From: Gordionus sp. m RMFG-2023
Lineage: Eukaryota; Nematomorpha; Gordioida; Chordodea; Parachordodidae
Direction: 5' to 3'
NCBI RefSeq assembly: GCF_954871325.1
Contig: NC_088775.1
Location: 61,047,561-61,111,560 of the forward strand
DNA: 64,000 nucleotides
Below are positions 10,490 to 22,470 of this stretch, one piece after another; position 1 is the first letter of the stretch; each line of letters starts with the position of its first letter. The position numbers were made by a program, and so were the translations under genes. Under the pieces are notes generated by a model. It saw only the letters and a list, made by a program, of their open reading frames with translations. It made no database searches and was not told where the DNA came from.

Positions 10490-11623
10490 AAATAGTGAGT
10501 CGAAAATGTAATAATTCTAGAAAAAGAAAAGAGAAAATTATACGTTTTAGTTTTATTTATGTTATTTCAGAATGATTTTATTAGCTATATTATTTTAATA
10601 AAGTAATTTGTCATCATTCTTGTTCATAATATTCACGACTTTTTATAAACACATGTAATATTTATTTCTGATTCTGATGATGAAAATGATAAGGTTATGG
10701 AGATTATTGGAATAAAGATATGATCTTCTGAAATTTCCCAATATTTGGAGATTTATTTTGTTATTTTTGCTCAAGTACGTTGGAATTTAATTGGATAAGG
10801 CTAATGGAGCTATAAATAAATAGTCCCATACTAGAATTAGCCCCGTTTCTATGGAATTAGGGTAATTGCACTAGACCACTTTCCATCGGTCTAAAAAGTC
10901 CAGGTGAGGTGGATTTTAAAGCTTGTTGGATCAAGAAATTGCATTGGTTATGCCTGAGGATTCGGCCTTTTCGCGATTCAGTGTAAACTATACCTTCCTT
11001 GCTGTCTACAGGAGTTCTGCAGCCAGAGAAGATGTGAAGAAAGGTTATCGTACAATTAAGGCGGATTCCAGTAGCGTGTGTATTCTCATTGTTGGTGAGT
11101 TGGAGCTGAAGATTGCTAGAAAGAAATACTTTCAGAAATTCGTGCCCGGATTTATTAATTAAAGTAGATCAAACATTTTTATGGGCTTGTTTGAGCCGGA
11201 ACGACCTATGCGAACCTCCAGGAATTACTATGATTTCCTCAAATTCTATTCCTCAACTTATGGTTTTTTATACTATTTTGAATAGGATATTAAATACCCT
11301 TAAAAATTATGTTATTTTAGATAAAAAAAAATTGAATATTAGAAAATATGATTGAAATTTCTAAACCGAATCTGTAGTTTGCTGAACCAATCTTGAACTG
11401 ATCGACCAATTTTTTATAATTACTCCAGCGGAACTCGACAAAAAATTTCGTATGAAGCATTGTCAAGTGCTTCCCGCGTTTTGGTCATATACTCATTTAT
11501 TTAATTTAAAACTTGTAAATCAAAAATAGAAATGATATTTCAAAAAATTCATAAATATAACTAATTTTATTATCATCACCATCACAATAATTCCGTTTAT
11601 ATATTTTTCTAACCTTTTTTAAG
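10490..11623. other. Unassigned region with a small ORF
   Basis: No recognised gene. A 79-residue + strand frame at 10923-11162 and an overlapping one to 11355 are somewhat less AT-rich than the surroundings (LDQEIALVMPEDSAFSRFS near the start), but I recognise no domain. They could be a decayed gene or transposon fragment. Confidence 0.3.
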
Positions 11624-11770
11624 GGCGTTGGAAAAGATAAAAAAACAGGTTCAAAGAAAAATAAAAAAGTCAAGAAAGAACGTCCCGTCAAATACGCCAA
11701 AAATCAAGCAGAGTCAAATAAATTGTATAACGAAGAAATGATAGGTTTCGATACATTAATTTTTACATAA
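11624..11770 (+). CDS. Possible lysine-rich terminal exon, unidentified
   Basis: After a pyrimidine stretch and AAG at 11621-11623, a 48-codon open frame starts GVGKDKKTGSKKNKKVKKER, continues with a Tyr- and Asn-containing tail (NKLYNEEMIGF) and ends at a TAA. Such basic tails occur at the ends of many nuclear or nucleolar proteins. There is no initiating ATG, and no upstream exon is recognised nearby. It may be a chance open frame. Confidence 0.22.
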   Translation, partial: GVGKDKKTGSKKNKKVKKERPVKYAKNQAESNKLYNEEMIGFDTLIFT

Positions 11771-12339
11771 ATAATTTATATATTAGGAATACAACATAAT
11801 CTTTTGTCCTTTATTGATTCAGGGACGTATTGGGAAGTTTAGGACTCCCGGGCTTAGTGAAGGCTCTTTCACAATTATTTAATGTAAACAATAACTGTAA
11901 AAAAAAGCAATGCATTAAATAGGGTTGGCAAAAATCATAATTTTTTTTTATCTATTTGATTAAATCACAATTTTTTATATATTTTATTCAATTATAATAA
12001 AATTTAATTAATTTTTAAAATATACCCCAGAGGAAGATAGCCCCTCAGGCAAAGTTATTAAAACTTACATTAAAGATATGTTTAATATTAATTTAATTAA
12101 CATTTATAGCTGACATATTTAGATTTTTATATTTCCTAAAATTAATTTAATAGGAATTTATTAGACCAAAAAATAATTTCAGGATTACCACAACATAAAA
12201 TCATTTTTAATAATTAAATTTTTTTTAAAAATATTTAGCCTTCATATTTTTAGATGATTAGCTCCTTTAATATCTTTTTCCATTTTATATGATTCATACA
12301 AACATTTTATTCAATTTATATTTTGTGATATTGGCTTAA
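11771..12339. other. AT-rich intergenic sequence
   Basis: No gene seen. A CAGGGACGTATTGGGAAG stretch at about 11820 resembles a hAT-type terminus, but no partner end was found. Confidence 0.4.
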
Positions 12340-12890
12340 ATTTTAGGGTCCATTGGAATGTTGGTCTTTCACTCTTTAGTTTACCCATCACTTCTAAACT
12401 CTTAACCTTGTTTCCTTTAGTTATTAGACCTTCTCATCGTATATCCATAGCACCTAAATCTCTTCACCATGATCTTTGTTTTAATGGGTACATTTCTTAT
12501 CCTTTTTTGATGCCCCTGCTATCATTCTCAGCATTCTCAATACTGTTGTCTGTAAACTTCTCTCGTCTGATTCTTTGCTTGGCCATGTTTCCGAACTATA
12601 TAGGATAGTTGACTGTATATTTCCCCTTATAATTTGTAAGGAACTCTTTCGTCAAAGAGCACTCATGATAAATTTCTCCACCTCAGTCATCTTTGGCTCA
12701 TTTTTAATTTATTTCTCTTTCAATTGTGTCATCACTTTATAAATGGAACCTAAATATTTACAGCTTTCAATTGTCGATACCTGCTATTCATTTATGTCTA
12801 TGCTGTCTGTTTCATCTCCACCTATTACCATATATTATGTTTTTTTCCTTGTTAACTTTTAACCCAACTCATGAATCTTTCCTTCATTTC
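12340..12890 (-). pseudogene. LINE reverse transcriptase C-terminal relic
   Basis: The minus strand contains, in order, ESCKYLGS (12770-12740 region), IKNE and a long frame with TILYSSETW followed by LQTTVLRMLRMIAG and HGEE-like residues. This is the conserved region C-terminal to the RT fingers of Jockey/CR1/R1-type LINEs (K-Y-L-G-S … L-Y-G-S-E-T-W … R-x-L-R-x-I-x-G). Several stops and frame changes interrupt it. The RT catalytic box and any endonuclease are missing, so it is an old fragment. Confidence 0.6.
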
Positions 12891-13289
12891 TTTCTTTGTT
12901 TCAGCAAGTATTGCAATTTAAAATTTTATGTAACCATAGTAAAATGGGGTATAATAAGTTTTTATTTCAAAAGAAGAACTAGTAATTATTTGAAATACCA
13001 ACAAAAAAGAGAATTGATTAAAATCTTAAAATTATTGATTAAATCGTGATTTAAATTAATTTGATTTAATCATACCAACTTTATTAAATCATAGACACAT
13101 ATCAACATCAAACATTTGCACTTAGCATTGAATTTAGAGATGATCTCCTTAATGTCGAAAGTTTCTTCCTCATTTCCGCCTCCACTTTATATATAATATT
13201 CATTTTGACTAGATTTACTATATCCGTATTTTAAGAAGTACATAAATTTTTCTAGTACCTTTTTATGCAACTATCAGAGACCCACGATA
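12891..13289. other. AT-rich intergenic sequence
   Basis: Nothing recognised on either strand. Confidence 0.4.
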
Positions 13290-13660
13290 TTATGATTTTA
13301 AAAATCTGGGCTGGGTTTAAATTAAAAAAAAAAATTATAAACCCAAGCCAGTCCGGACTTAAAAATTTTAAGGAAATAAAAATTTGGGCTGGATCTATTT
13401 AAAAAATTTGAACAGTTGGAAAGTCATATAATGGAGTGTTTATAATTATTTACTGTTCATATTTTCAATTTCCCATTTAAATAATTTGCATAGTTATTCG
13501 AGATGACGAAATTTTAAAAATTCCGGACCAGGCTCAAAAAATAACAATCCGGACTGAGCTAAAATAAAAAATTTCTAAAAAAAATCGCGGGCCAGGCTAA
13601 AAATAGATTTTTTTATATCCAGGCCAATCCAAGTCTTAAAATTTTGACTTATACAGGTTT
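13290..13660. repeat. Cluster of degenerate GGGCTGG / GGCCAGGC motifs
   Basis: G+C-rich words (GGGCTGGGTTT, CCAAGCCAGTCCGGAC, CGCGGGCCAGGC, CCAGGCCAATCC) recur in both orientations, separated by A- or T-rich runs, in an otherwise AT-rich stretch. The layout resembles subterminal repeats of the hAT-like elements elsewhere in the window, but no matching ends or target duplication were found. Confidence 0.4.
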
Positions 13661-13773
13661 TTGACAACTATTGAACTTTTATGAATTTTTGCAAATGAAG
13701 TTAGTTTGCTAAAATCTACCTTTGATAGAAAGGAATTTTTTTTCGTTTTGTTCCTTGATTATTTATTTTTCGG

Positions 13774-13930
13774 ACTGATTATGATACTTACAAAAATAAA
13801 ATGAGACGCACGACATTTTTTTAATTTTTATTTGATTCAATATAAACTACAGTAATTTTCACTATATAAAAATTCACAATTTTTAAAATAAAATAAAACA
13901 AAACGATTCCGAAAGAAAGAAAGAAAAATA
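13774..13930 (-). repeat. LTR-like direct repeat, left copy
   Basis: Matches 29698-29850 in the same orientation at roughly 85% by eye. It contains a TATATAGTG word on the minus strand that could be a TATA box. True LTR borders are not certain. Confidence 0.5.
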
Positions 13931-14596
13931 ACTTTTTTTAACATATATATTCTTTTCACGTCAATTATTTTATATATAATTATAAATAATACAACTATAA
14001 TCATTCAATCAATACAACATGCTCCTCTTTTCCAGGTAAAATCTAGGGTACCATGTGACAATCTATGCGGAAAAATAACAAGAATCACAAATAATTTTAA
14101 AACTGCATATTATAATCGACCTTTAGTGATACCCTCATTGCTGTGCTGTTTAGGATCGTTCATATCCGCATTTGATTAGTCAAATCATCTTTGATAATAT
14201 ATATCTTAATTATTGATTGTTCATTTCAGCTTTTATACTAAGTTTTCCATTCCTCGGACATATATCTTGACATCGAACGACTGCTTATTATTGGACGTAG
14301 ATATTTTGAATCTGATATTTTATATTGGACTCTATTGATTATCAAACGTATATTCTGCAGGCTTTGCTATCAATATTATTTGCCTTCACATGGAATTTGA
14401 TTGGATAACGTAGATAATTAGATAGGATTTTTGTTTATACGATATTACATTCTTTACTTGACTACTGTGTTAATATTTTTTATCCTCGATCAACGTAAAT
14501 TAATTAAATTTTAAATATATTCTTTTTTCTTCTTCCCAATTATTTACCCTTTTCAAAAGAATTAAGTTTTCTCTTATTTTTATACCAAGTAAACTA
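13931..14596. other. AT-rich stretch inside the old LTR element
   Basis: No gene recognised. Confidence 0.35.
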
Positions 14597-14792
14597 TTAA
14601 ACACCTTTTTTTAAAAAACTTTAATTTTTATTGAATCACCACAAATTTACACAACAAAATTTTCAAATAACTTTTCATAAACAAAACTACCATTATTTAT
14701 TTAAACAAATAATTACTCTCTTTTATTATATTATTTATCTTCAACCCTTTTTTTTAAAAATTTCTCTCCTACCGAACAACTTATTAAATCAA
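14597..14792 (+). repeat. ~196-bp direct repeat, left copy
   Basis: Nearly identical (about 97% by eye, differences mostly in T-run lengths) to 20972-21165. The left copy ends where the LINE coding sequence begins; the right copy follows the Helitron-like element. The pair therefore brackets a 6.2-kb composite insert. Confidence 0.85.
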
Positions 14793-16740
14793 CGACCCTT
14801 ATTTATTATTGACCTCTTGGGTTTAGACAGTTCCGAATTTCTACTTAATTCTAACGAAAATTTTAATCTTATTATCAACGGGAAATTACCACATAAACTA
14901 GCACCAATAATCTTTGGTGCTCGACAAATTGCGCTTGAAAAAGCTGAAAATCAAGTGCGCCCAATAGCTATTCGAATTTTTTACCGACGAACCATTTCAA
15001 AAATTATTTGTAATCGACTCAAATCTACAATAACCTTAAGCTTAGCTCCTTACCAAGTGGGATTTGGAGTAAAAGGAGGCAGCGAAGCCGCAATTCATTG
15101 CAGTCGACTAGTTTTATCCAACCTTAAACCTGAAGATTATATTGCAAAACCAGACATATCCAATGCCTTTAATTCAATTAATAGGAATAAAATGATCGAT
15201 ACCTTCTTGGAAACATTCCCTGACTACCACAATTACATCCATCTTAGCTTCTTCCTTACTCAAATTTAACGATTATATTATTAATTCTGCAGAAGGCCTC
15301 CAACAGGGTGACTCATTAGGACCACTACTTTTTGCTATACCCTTAAACACCTAATAAGTGATATTGCTCTTTCATGCAAACTCAATCTACACGTTTGGTA
15401 CCTTGACGATTGTACTATATCGTCGACCATTTCTTCCAGAATTGTCTAGATATAATCAACAAACACTTTGATGAACTTAATTTATCCTTAAATATAAAAA
15501 AATGCAAAATTAATCCTTCTCCGCCTCCAATAGACACCATATTAGATAACTTTAGACGGACACCCTTACAAGATTTCAGTATATTAGGAGCCCCATTGGG
15601 AGGTGCAGATGGAGTTTTTAATTTTTTAATCACCTTCAATCACTATTCCCCAAATTATTGATATTAAAAAAATTACCCATCCATCAAACATATTACATTC
15701 TCAAAAACGCCCTTTTAATACCACAAATCCAGTATTTTTTAAAAACTTCTGGTGCCTTCTCTTTTGAAATTCATAAAAGAATATGAACAAAAGATACTAC
15801 AAATGATGACAGAGTTATTAAACATCAAACTCGATTCTAACTCATAGCTTCAAGCAACTCTCCCTTGTAAATCCGGAGGACTAGGCCTAAGATCGGCATT
15901 AAGTATAGCCCTTGTATCCTTCATCTCATCAACCTTATCAGTAAAAAATATTATCTCGCAAATTATTACCATCAATAAAGATAATTTATTAGATGAAGCC
16001 TTACGTTGTTGGAATATACCAAACACCGCCCCACCAGATTCAATGAAACAAAAAGATTGGGATCAAGGATTGGTATCTCGTTCCTTGCTCAACTTGAGCG
16101 ATGATCACCAATATAAATCCCTCCTAAGATCTTTTAATTTCAACAACTCTGGCCATGAATGGTTAGATTAATACCCCAGCATTTTAAATAACCAGCTAAT
16201 AGATAACGACGCTTTTTGTTATGCAATCAATTTACTCTTGGGCGTACTTTCCTAAACCATTATATTTGCATTAAATGTATTCAATCGGCAGACGCATATG
16301 GGAGACACGATCTCCACTGTAAATTTATATCAAAAATCAGCCGACATGATAAAATAAATGCAATAATAGCTTCTTTTTTAAATAAAGCCAATTTTCCTTG
16401 TATTTTAGAACCTACATCCTCTTTAGATAAAAAACGCCCTGATGGCAAAACCGTTGTACCTTTTTTCATGTGAAAGCCTTTAATGTTGGATTTTACCTGC
16501 ATTGATCCCATGGCTCCATCTAATAATGGAGATGACCCCCTTAACAAAGCCGAATCTCTAAAAAATATAAAATACTCACACCTAATGTGTGATAACCACT
16601 TTGTACCCATAGCAGCTACAGCAACCTGCTCTTTTAAACAAGTGGCTTTAGATCTATTTAAAATAATATCCAAATCTATAAAAAAAATCATACCTTTCTC
16701 CATTTTACAAACCTAAGCAGAAAATCGCCATATCTATAAT
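14793..16740 (+). pseudogene. R2-like LINE: RT plus restriction-like endonuclease, decayed
   Basis: Conserved blocks follow in order on the + strand. These are an N-terminal RT block (VRPIAI, then QVGFGVKGGSEAAIH at ~15050), RT motif A (DISNAFNSIN, ~15150), EGLQQGDSLGP (~15290), the catalytic WYLDD (15396-15410), the post-RT block GGLGLRSALS (~15870), and a C-terminal module. That module has Cys/His residues, RHD, RPDG (~16435) and DFTCID (~16490), the layout of the PD-(D/E)XK endonuclease of R2/NeSL/CRE-type LINEs. At least four frame changes or stops break it (for example after 15269 and around 15340-15410), and the 5' end is truncated. Such elements nick the target and prime reverse transcription there. 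Confidence 0.7.
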
Positions 16741-17202
16741 TAGATCTAATTATCAAAAATTTAAAACATGGCCCGACCTCGCCATTTGATATTTTTCTTC
16801 TTTTTTTTAAAATGTTTTTTTCTTTTTAACTTAAACTGATATATGACATTTCCCTCATCAATTAATTCAAACCCTCTTACTAGCTGGGAAAATAAAAAAA
16901 TTAATAAATACTCAATACTAAATAACTTTATTTTTCAACCCATAGTCATTTCAACTAATGGCAGTCACAATTAACATTTTTTTTTTTTTAAAATCTAGCA
17001 CGTAAAATTTTTAACATTACAAACAAAAAACGCGAATCAATTTTTCTTAAACAAAAACTCCAATTATAAATTTTTAAACATAATTATACCTGTTTTTTAG
17101 GAAAATTTTTACTATAAGCTCTTTTTAGAGCCATCGATATTTTTAAAATATACATTCACTTTTAATATATATGGTGAATTCCATATCAAATCAACCATGG
17201 TT
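16741..17202. other. AT-rich stretch after the LINE
   Basis: Probably LINE 3' untranslated sequence and intergenic DNA. No gene recognised. TATGGTGAATTCCATATC at ~17170 lies just outside the next element. Confidence 0.35.
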
Positions 17203-17862
17203 TCAACCCGACCCCCTTCAATTTTTCTTAAATTTTGTATACTGGTAGTATATACTATAACTAAGAAAAAAATGAAATTTTACCTTCCAACACTGTTTAC
17301 CCGCTAAGATATGGCCGTTTAAAGCGCGGAAAAATGGTACATTTTAAAATGCACCTCATTTATTTTCAAATATCTCGAGAAATAATCATGTTAGAAAAAT
17401 AATTTAAATTTTATTTTGTAGCTTAATAAAGGTTCTTTAAAATGACATAAAAATAAATATGATGGACATTTTATTAATATCGAAAACCGGATGTGTAAAA
17501 CCGGAAATGGCCATAGAAAAAAAAGGTATTTTTTTAAAAAAAAATTTTTCTGTAGATATATATCACACTGCTTTATATTTGTACAAAATCCTAGACTGGG
17601 ATGAACATGGGCTTAGGAGTTATCACTTTTTATATGGCTAAATTTAACATTAATATCATCATATTTTAATTTAATGAATAGTTATGAAATAATGTTAATT
17701 TAAAAATTATGTCTAAATGACAGGCCCTTAATTTTTTTTATCTTTATCAAAATTTTTGAGAAGTGGCTGGAATAATGAGCTTTGTTTAACACTTTAGTTA
17801 AATTTTGTCTCGAAGTTACTTGACAAAATAATTCTAAACATATTTATAACTTTATTTGCCTC
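17203..17862 (+). repeat. Left terminal inverted repeat of the DNA transposon
   Basis: Pairs with 18826-19482. Diagnostic words: GTATACTGGTAGTATATACT, GGCCGTTTAAAGCGCGGAAA, ACCGGATGTGTAAAACCGG. Confidence 0.85.
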
Positions 17863-17943
17863 AAATTGCATTACATATAATACAATATATATCATATATT
17901 ATAATCATCCAAGGAATTTTAATAATATGACTTTTGTTTTCGT

Positions 17944-18330
17944 CTAGGGGAATAAAAGCTTGGAACTTTGTGTTCCAGAAATTCTCTTTGCTCTCAAAAA
18001 CCTGCTTTCATGATGACTTTCTATGTTCATATATTCATTATTGCTCACAAATATATAATTTACGCCGTAGATATTATTTCTTGCATAGTTAAATAAATCT
18101 ATTGTTGTCAATATGTGATGTTCATATGGACATTGCACGCTTGCTAGAGCTGCTAACCGTTTAGTAACGGCCCCCAAAATGTCGCATGGACTTTTACCTT
18201 GTGCGGTTTCAAAATGTCACTTAGCCTTTATCCCAGAATCATTTTCATGATTGTAGAGATTAATGAAATCTTTTATTTTTATATTGGTTACTGCTCCATC
18301 AGAAAAACAATAAATTTTAATACGATCAAT
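17944..18330 (-). pseudogene. Transposase-like protein relic (SDGA … KxPCD family)
   Basis: The minus strand reads IYCFSDGAVTN, then an N-L-Y-N-H segment, then HFETAQGKSPCD, and then a 77-residue open stretch beginning GAVTKRLAALASVQCPYEHH. I recognise this arrangement (F-S-D-G-A … N-L … H … D … W-H-F … G-K-x-x-C-D … K-R-x-A) from widespread uncharacterised invertebrate proteins that behave like DDE transposases, but I cannot name the superfamily. A stop replaces the expected Trp before HFETAQ, and the N- and C-terminal parts are missing. Its place between long inverted repeats supports a transposase origin. Confidence 0.5.
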
Positions 18331-18825
18331 TTTTAAAATAAATAAAATGCACATGCGTTGTGCTTTAAACAATCTGATATAACCACTAAATTTACAAGTT
18401 TTATTATGTTGTTCTTACGGTAATAAATTATAAAAGAGTTGATAGTGGCTTGATTATTGGTCTGATTACATCCTTGTGCATGGTTCTGCACTACAAATGC
18501 ATAGTTTTCTGAAAGTCTACAATAACTAAGAATTCGCCAACGTTTAAATTGAATTTTAAAAAGTTTCGAATTAAAGATTATCGTGAAGCTATAAACAAAT
18601 GAGGAATTTAATTGTTTAATTATTCAATTAAATAATCCACAAATTCGTCAGCGGATTTTGTCAGTGTTTCAAGGGTAGTTCGATCAACTGCTATCCATTG
18701 TTTGAATGTTTTATAATCTAGAATTCTCGTCAAATAATTTATTAAGCCTTTCTTTTAATTTTTAATATATGGGGGAAAATTTATTGTTGAATTTCAATTT
18801 TGGTAGATTATTTTATGCTAAATAA

Positions 18826-19482
18826 AATATTTAAAATTATTTTGTCAAGTAATTTTAATTTCGAGATAAAATTTAACTAAAGTTTTAAACAGCTCATTAT
18901 CCCAGCCACCTCTCAAATTTTTTTTATAAAGATAAAAAAAAGTAAGGGCCTATCATTTAGACATAATTTTTAAATTAACATTATTTCATAACTATTCATT
19001 AAATTAATAATGATAATATTAATGTTAAATTTGTTCAATTTTAGCCATATAAAGAATGATAACTCCTAAACCCATGTTCATCCCAGTTTAGGATTTTGCA
19101 CAAATATAAAAAGTGTGATATCTATCTACAGAAAAAAATTTTGAAAAAAATGCCCTTTTTTTCTATGGCCATTTCCGGTTTTACACATCCGGTTTTCGAT
19201 ATTAATAAAATGTCTATCATATTTATTATGTCATTTTAAAGAACTTTTATTAAGCTACAAAATAAAATTTAAATTATTTTCCTAACATGATATTTCTCGA
19301 GATATTTGAAAATAAATGAGGTGCATTTTATCAAGAATGTACCATTTTTCCGCGCTTTAAACGGCCATATCTTAACGGGTAAACAGTGTTGGAAGGTAAA
19401 ATTTCATTTTTTTTTAGTTATAGTATATACTACCAGTATACAAAATTTAAGAAAAATTGAAGGGGGTCGGGTTGAAAATCGA
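18826..19482 (-). repeat. Right terminal inverted repeat of the DNA transposon
   Basis: Inverted copy of 17203-17862, ending GAAGGGGGTCGGGTTGAAA. Confidence 0.85.
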
Positions 19483-19758
19483 CTTTTTTTTGTTATATTC
19501 ATTTTTTATTTTTATATAAAAAAAATATATATATATAATAATCTCCTTAATCAAACATGATCGTTTTCGTATCTTCCTAATGTATTTAAAATTTAAGGAG
19601 ACTATATAGTGTAATGTTATTTTTTTGCTCTCTACGAGAGTCGTACCACAAACCTCCGCATGTTTTAAGCATGGACCAACTTGAATATAATTAAATTGAA
19701 AATATATATATATTAATTAATAGCTGATATTTTTAAAATTCTGCCGTTTATTACCATA
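19483..19758. other. AT-rich spacer
   Basis: No gene. A short hairpin-like CTCTCTACGAGAGTCG word lies at ~19630; significance unknown. Confidence 0.35.
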
Positions 19759-20882
19759 CTAGCTGACGAGGTTGAAGGGTAATTATTTAGTTTGTATGTA
19801 TGGTACTAAATATACTTTATTAATAAATTATATATAAATATTAAAATTTAGGAGAAAAAGAGGTAAAATTGTTGCAATGTATACCGTGAGCATGTATTAG
19901 AAATATCAAAATTTAAATTTGTGATAGAAATCATATTGGATAAAATTTAAAATAGAGTGCTTTAATATTTTTGAATTTTAAATAGGTTATACATTGGCCT
20001 GAAAATTTTTTTTTGCAGACAGAGGCAGGCCTGATCAAAAAACCAAGTCCCATTCAACTTTCATAAAATTTTGCCATATATTTTTATTGAATGTCTTAAA
20101 TTTAATTTTATATTTAGAATAAAATTTAGATTTGTGATTGAAATCATATTGTGTAAAATATAAAATAGAAATGCTTGAAAATTTTTTAATTTTAAATATG
20201 GGCTAGACATTGGCCTGAAAATTTTTTTTTGCAGAAATCGCCAGGTCTGATTAAAAAACCAACCCCATGCAACTTCATATTCTGATTTTATTTTTAAATG
20301 AATTATCACTTATTTTATTTCAGTTCTCAACTAACAAAATTATTATAGTCTTTGGCGGGCTTGAGAAAATCTTTCCAACAATATGGTTTTCAGAGATTTA
20401 CCTATCTCCAGGCTTGGGAAAAAATTACAAAATTAAAATAGAAAAATTTTCAAGCATATCTATTTTAAATTTTACCCAATATCTATCACAAATTTAAATT
20501 TTATTCTAAATATAAAATTAAATTTAAGACATTATTATTAAATTACAATAGAAATAAATGGCAAAATTTTGGGAAAGTTGCATAGGAAGTGGTTTTTCGA
20601 TCAGCCCTAGCTGTGTCTGTAAAACAAAATTTTGAGGCCAATGTCTAGCCCATATTTAAAATTCAAAAATTTTGAAAAATTTCTATTTTTAATTTTACCC
20701 AATATGTTTCCTGTCACAAATTTAAATTTTGATATTTCTAATACCCTCAATGCTCACGGGTTACATTGCAACAATTTTACCTCTTTTTCTCCTAAATTTT
20801 AATATAAAGCATATTTAGTACCATATACACAAACTAACTAATTACCCCTCAACCCCGTCATTCTTGACGGGTTATTAGCTAG
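19759..20882. mobile_element. Palindromic element with Helitron-like 3' ends
   Basis: The two halves are inverted copies, each containing a ~225-bp subrepeat (for example GGCCTGAAAATTTTTTTTTGCAGA near 20001 and 20211). The right end reads CCCGTCA-TTCT-TGACGGG, then TTATTAGCTAG before a T. A stable hairpin about 11 nt ahead of a CTAG terminus is the 3' signature of Helitrons. The left end carries the mirror CTAG at 19759-19762 after an A, with the hairpin partly decayed. No Rep/helicase gene is present. It may be two head-to-head non-autonomous Helitrons or a different foldback element. Confidence 0.5.
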
Positions 20883-20971
20883 TTTTATTATATTCTCTAT
20901 ATTATAATGTTAATTTTCAAATAATAATATTTTATCGTATTTGTATATGAATTTTAATAAAAAATTGAATT

Positions 20972-21165
20972 TTAAACACTTTTTTTAAAAAACTTTAATT
21001 TTTATTGAATCACCACAAATTTACACAACAAAATTTTCAAATAACTTTTCATAAACAAAACTACCATTATTTATTTAAACAAATAATTACTCTCTTTTAT
21101 TATATTATTTATCTTCAACCCCTTTTTTTAAAATTTCTCTCCTATCGAACAACTTATTTAATCAA
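20972..21165 (+). repeat. ~194-bp direct repeat, right copy
   Basis: See 14597-14792. After this copy the sequence continues as pyrimidine-rich DNA, not LINE coding sequence. Confidence 0.85.
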
Positions 21166-22470
21166 ACATTACCAATTGCCTTCATCATGAAACATTTTTT
21201 TTAACATTCCTCAAATTTCTCATCATTTCCCCTATCTTTTACTATTTCTTGTTTTATCAATTTCTTTTAATTAATTACTTTTTCTTTTCCTTTAAAACAC
21301 CATAATTAATTACCTTCACTTTTCCTTTTAACAGAAAATTTATTTCCTAACCCCTTTTTTTTCTTAAAACTTTTACTACTTAATCATTTTTATATTTAAA
21401 CTTTACTATTTCTTGTTTTACCAATTTACCATAATTAATTACTTTCACTTTTGCTTTAAAAACAAAATTTATTTCCTAACCCCCTTTTTTTACAACTTTT
21501 ACTACATAATACATTTTACAATTTTACCTCAACCCATGTGTTCACTTTTTTTTTTATATTTTATTAATGTAATATAACATTCTTAAATTCTACAATGTAC
21601 TAAACATTTTTATTTCAAATGAACACCATTAGCAATTCATAGTTTCAATCTATTCTCTTGAAAATTTTATTTAAATTCAATTGAATTCACAACCATTATA
21701 TATATTTCTATCCAACTTCCCAAATCATATTATCACGGTACATCATATAAGATATCAACAACCTTAACGTAACACTGAAGTTATTTTGAGCTTTAATACA
21801 ATTGGCACTTGACCTCCATATCTTATTTAATTTATTCTCCAGATTTTATTTAACATCAATTAAATTTCATACTTTTTTACATATATATTTTCCACTCCTT
21901 GACTTACCACATACATTATCAAGGTATAACATAAAATATCAAAATGAACCGAAACGTAACCCAAAAGTACGTTGGTTTTTAACCTAACCTTTCCGCTTTA
22001 ATTTTCCATAGTTTTTCACTATTCACATTTTTTTTAATTTAAATTTACTTTCATAACTTAAATAATTTTTGCAAAGCTGCCAAATATTGATTTCCTTCAA
22101 TTTCATCCACTACTATCTTTTCAAATTTTTTTTCTTACTAATTTCGCTGGTATTAAGACAGGCTTGCTCTCTTTCAAATTTTATTTCTTTCGACTGATGA
22201 TTATCCCAATATTTTCTTGTACCTTAGTTCCCTCTCCAGATATCTTCTCAATCTCTTAAATATTGTTAATTTTTATTAGTTATTTTTTCAATATATTTAT
22301 TTTCCATTTTCATGTTACCACCAATCAAATTCCCTAATCTCACATTTGTATCATTTATATCCTCCTTATTCAAATTTTCATCTCCACATTTCATTTTTCC
22401 CACCGTACTCGCATTAAAATCCTCTTAGTTATACATTTATTCTTTTGGCATTATATTTCCACTTCCAAAC
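21166..22470 (-). other. Pyrimidine-rich stretch, part of the old LTR element
   Basis: The + strand is strikingly poor in G. Read on the minus strand it is A/G-rich like the gag region at 29050-29560, but no domain is recognisable. Probably decayed internal sequence of the LTR fossil. Confidence 0.4.

Larger units (their letters stand above)
17203..19482 (-). mobile_element. DNA transposon with ~655-bp terminal inverted repeats
   Basis: 17203-17862 and 18826-19482 are inverted copies starting TTTCAACCCGACCCCCTTC. Between them the minus strand carries a decayed transposase-like frame. The arms remain easily alignable (roughly 90% by eye). No clear target duplication is seen: the sequences beyond the inverted repeats differ. 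No capsid, polymerase or integrase genes are present, so it is a plain DNA transposon and not a Polinton-like element. Confidence 0.75.

Noticed and set aside
13290-13680. Complete hAT-like MITE around the GGGCTGG cluster
   Set aside because: No matching inverted ends or 8-bp duplication could be found.
17203-19482. Polinton-type element because of long inverted repeats
   Set aside because: Too short, with no polymerase, integrase, protease or capsid genes between the repeats.
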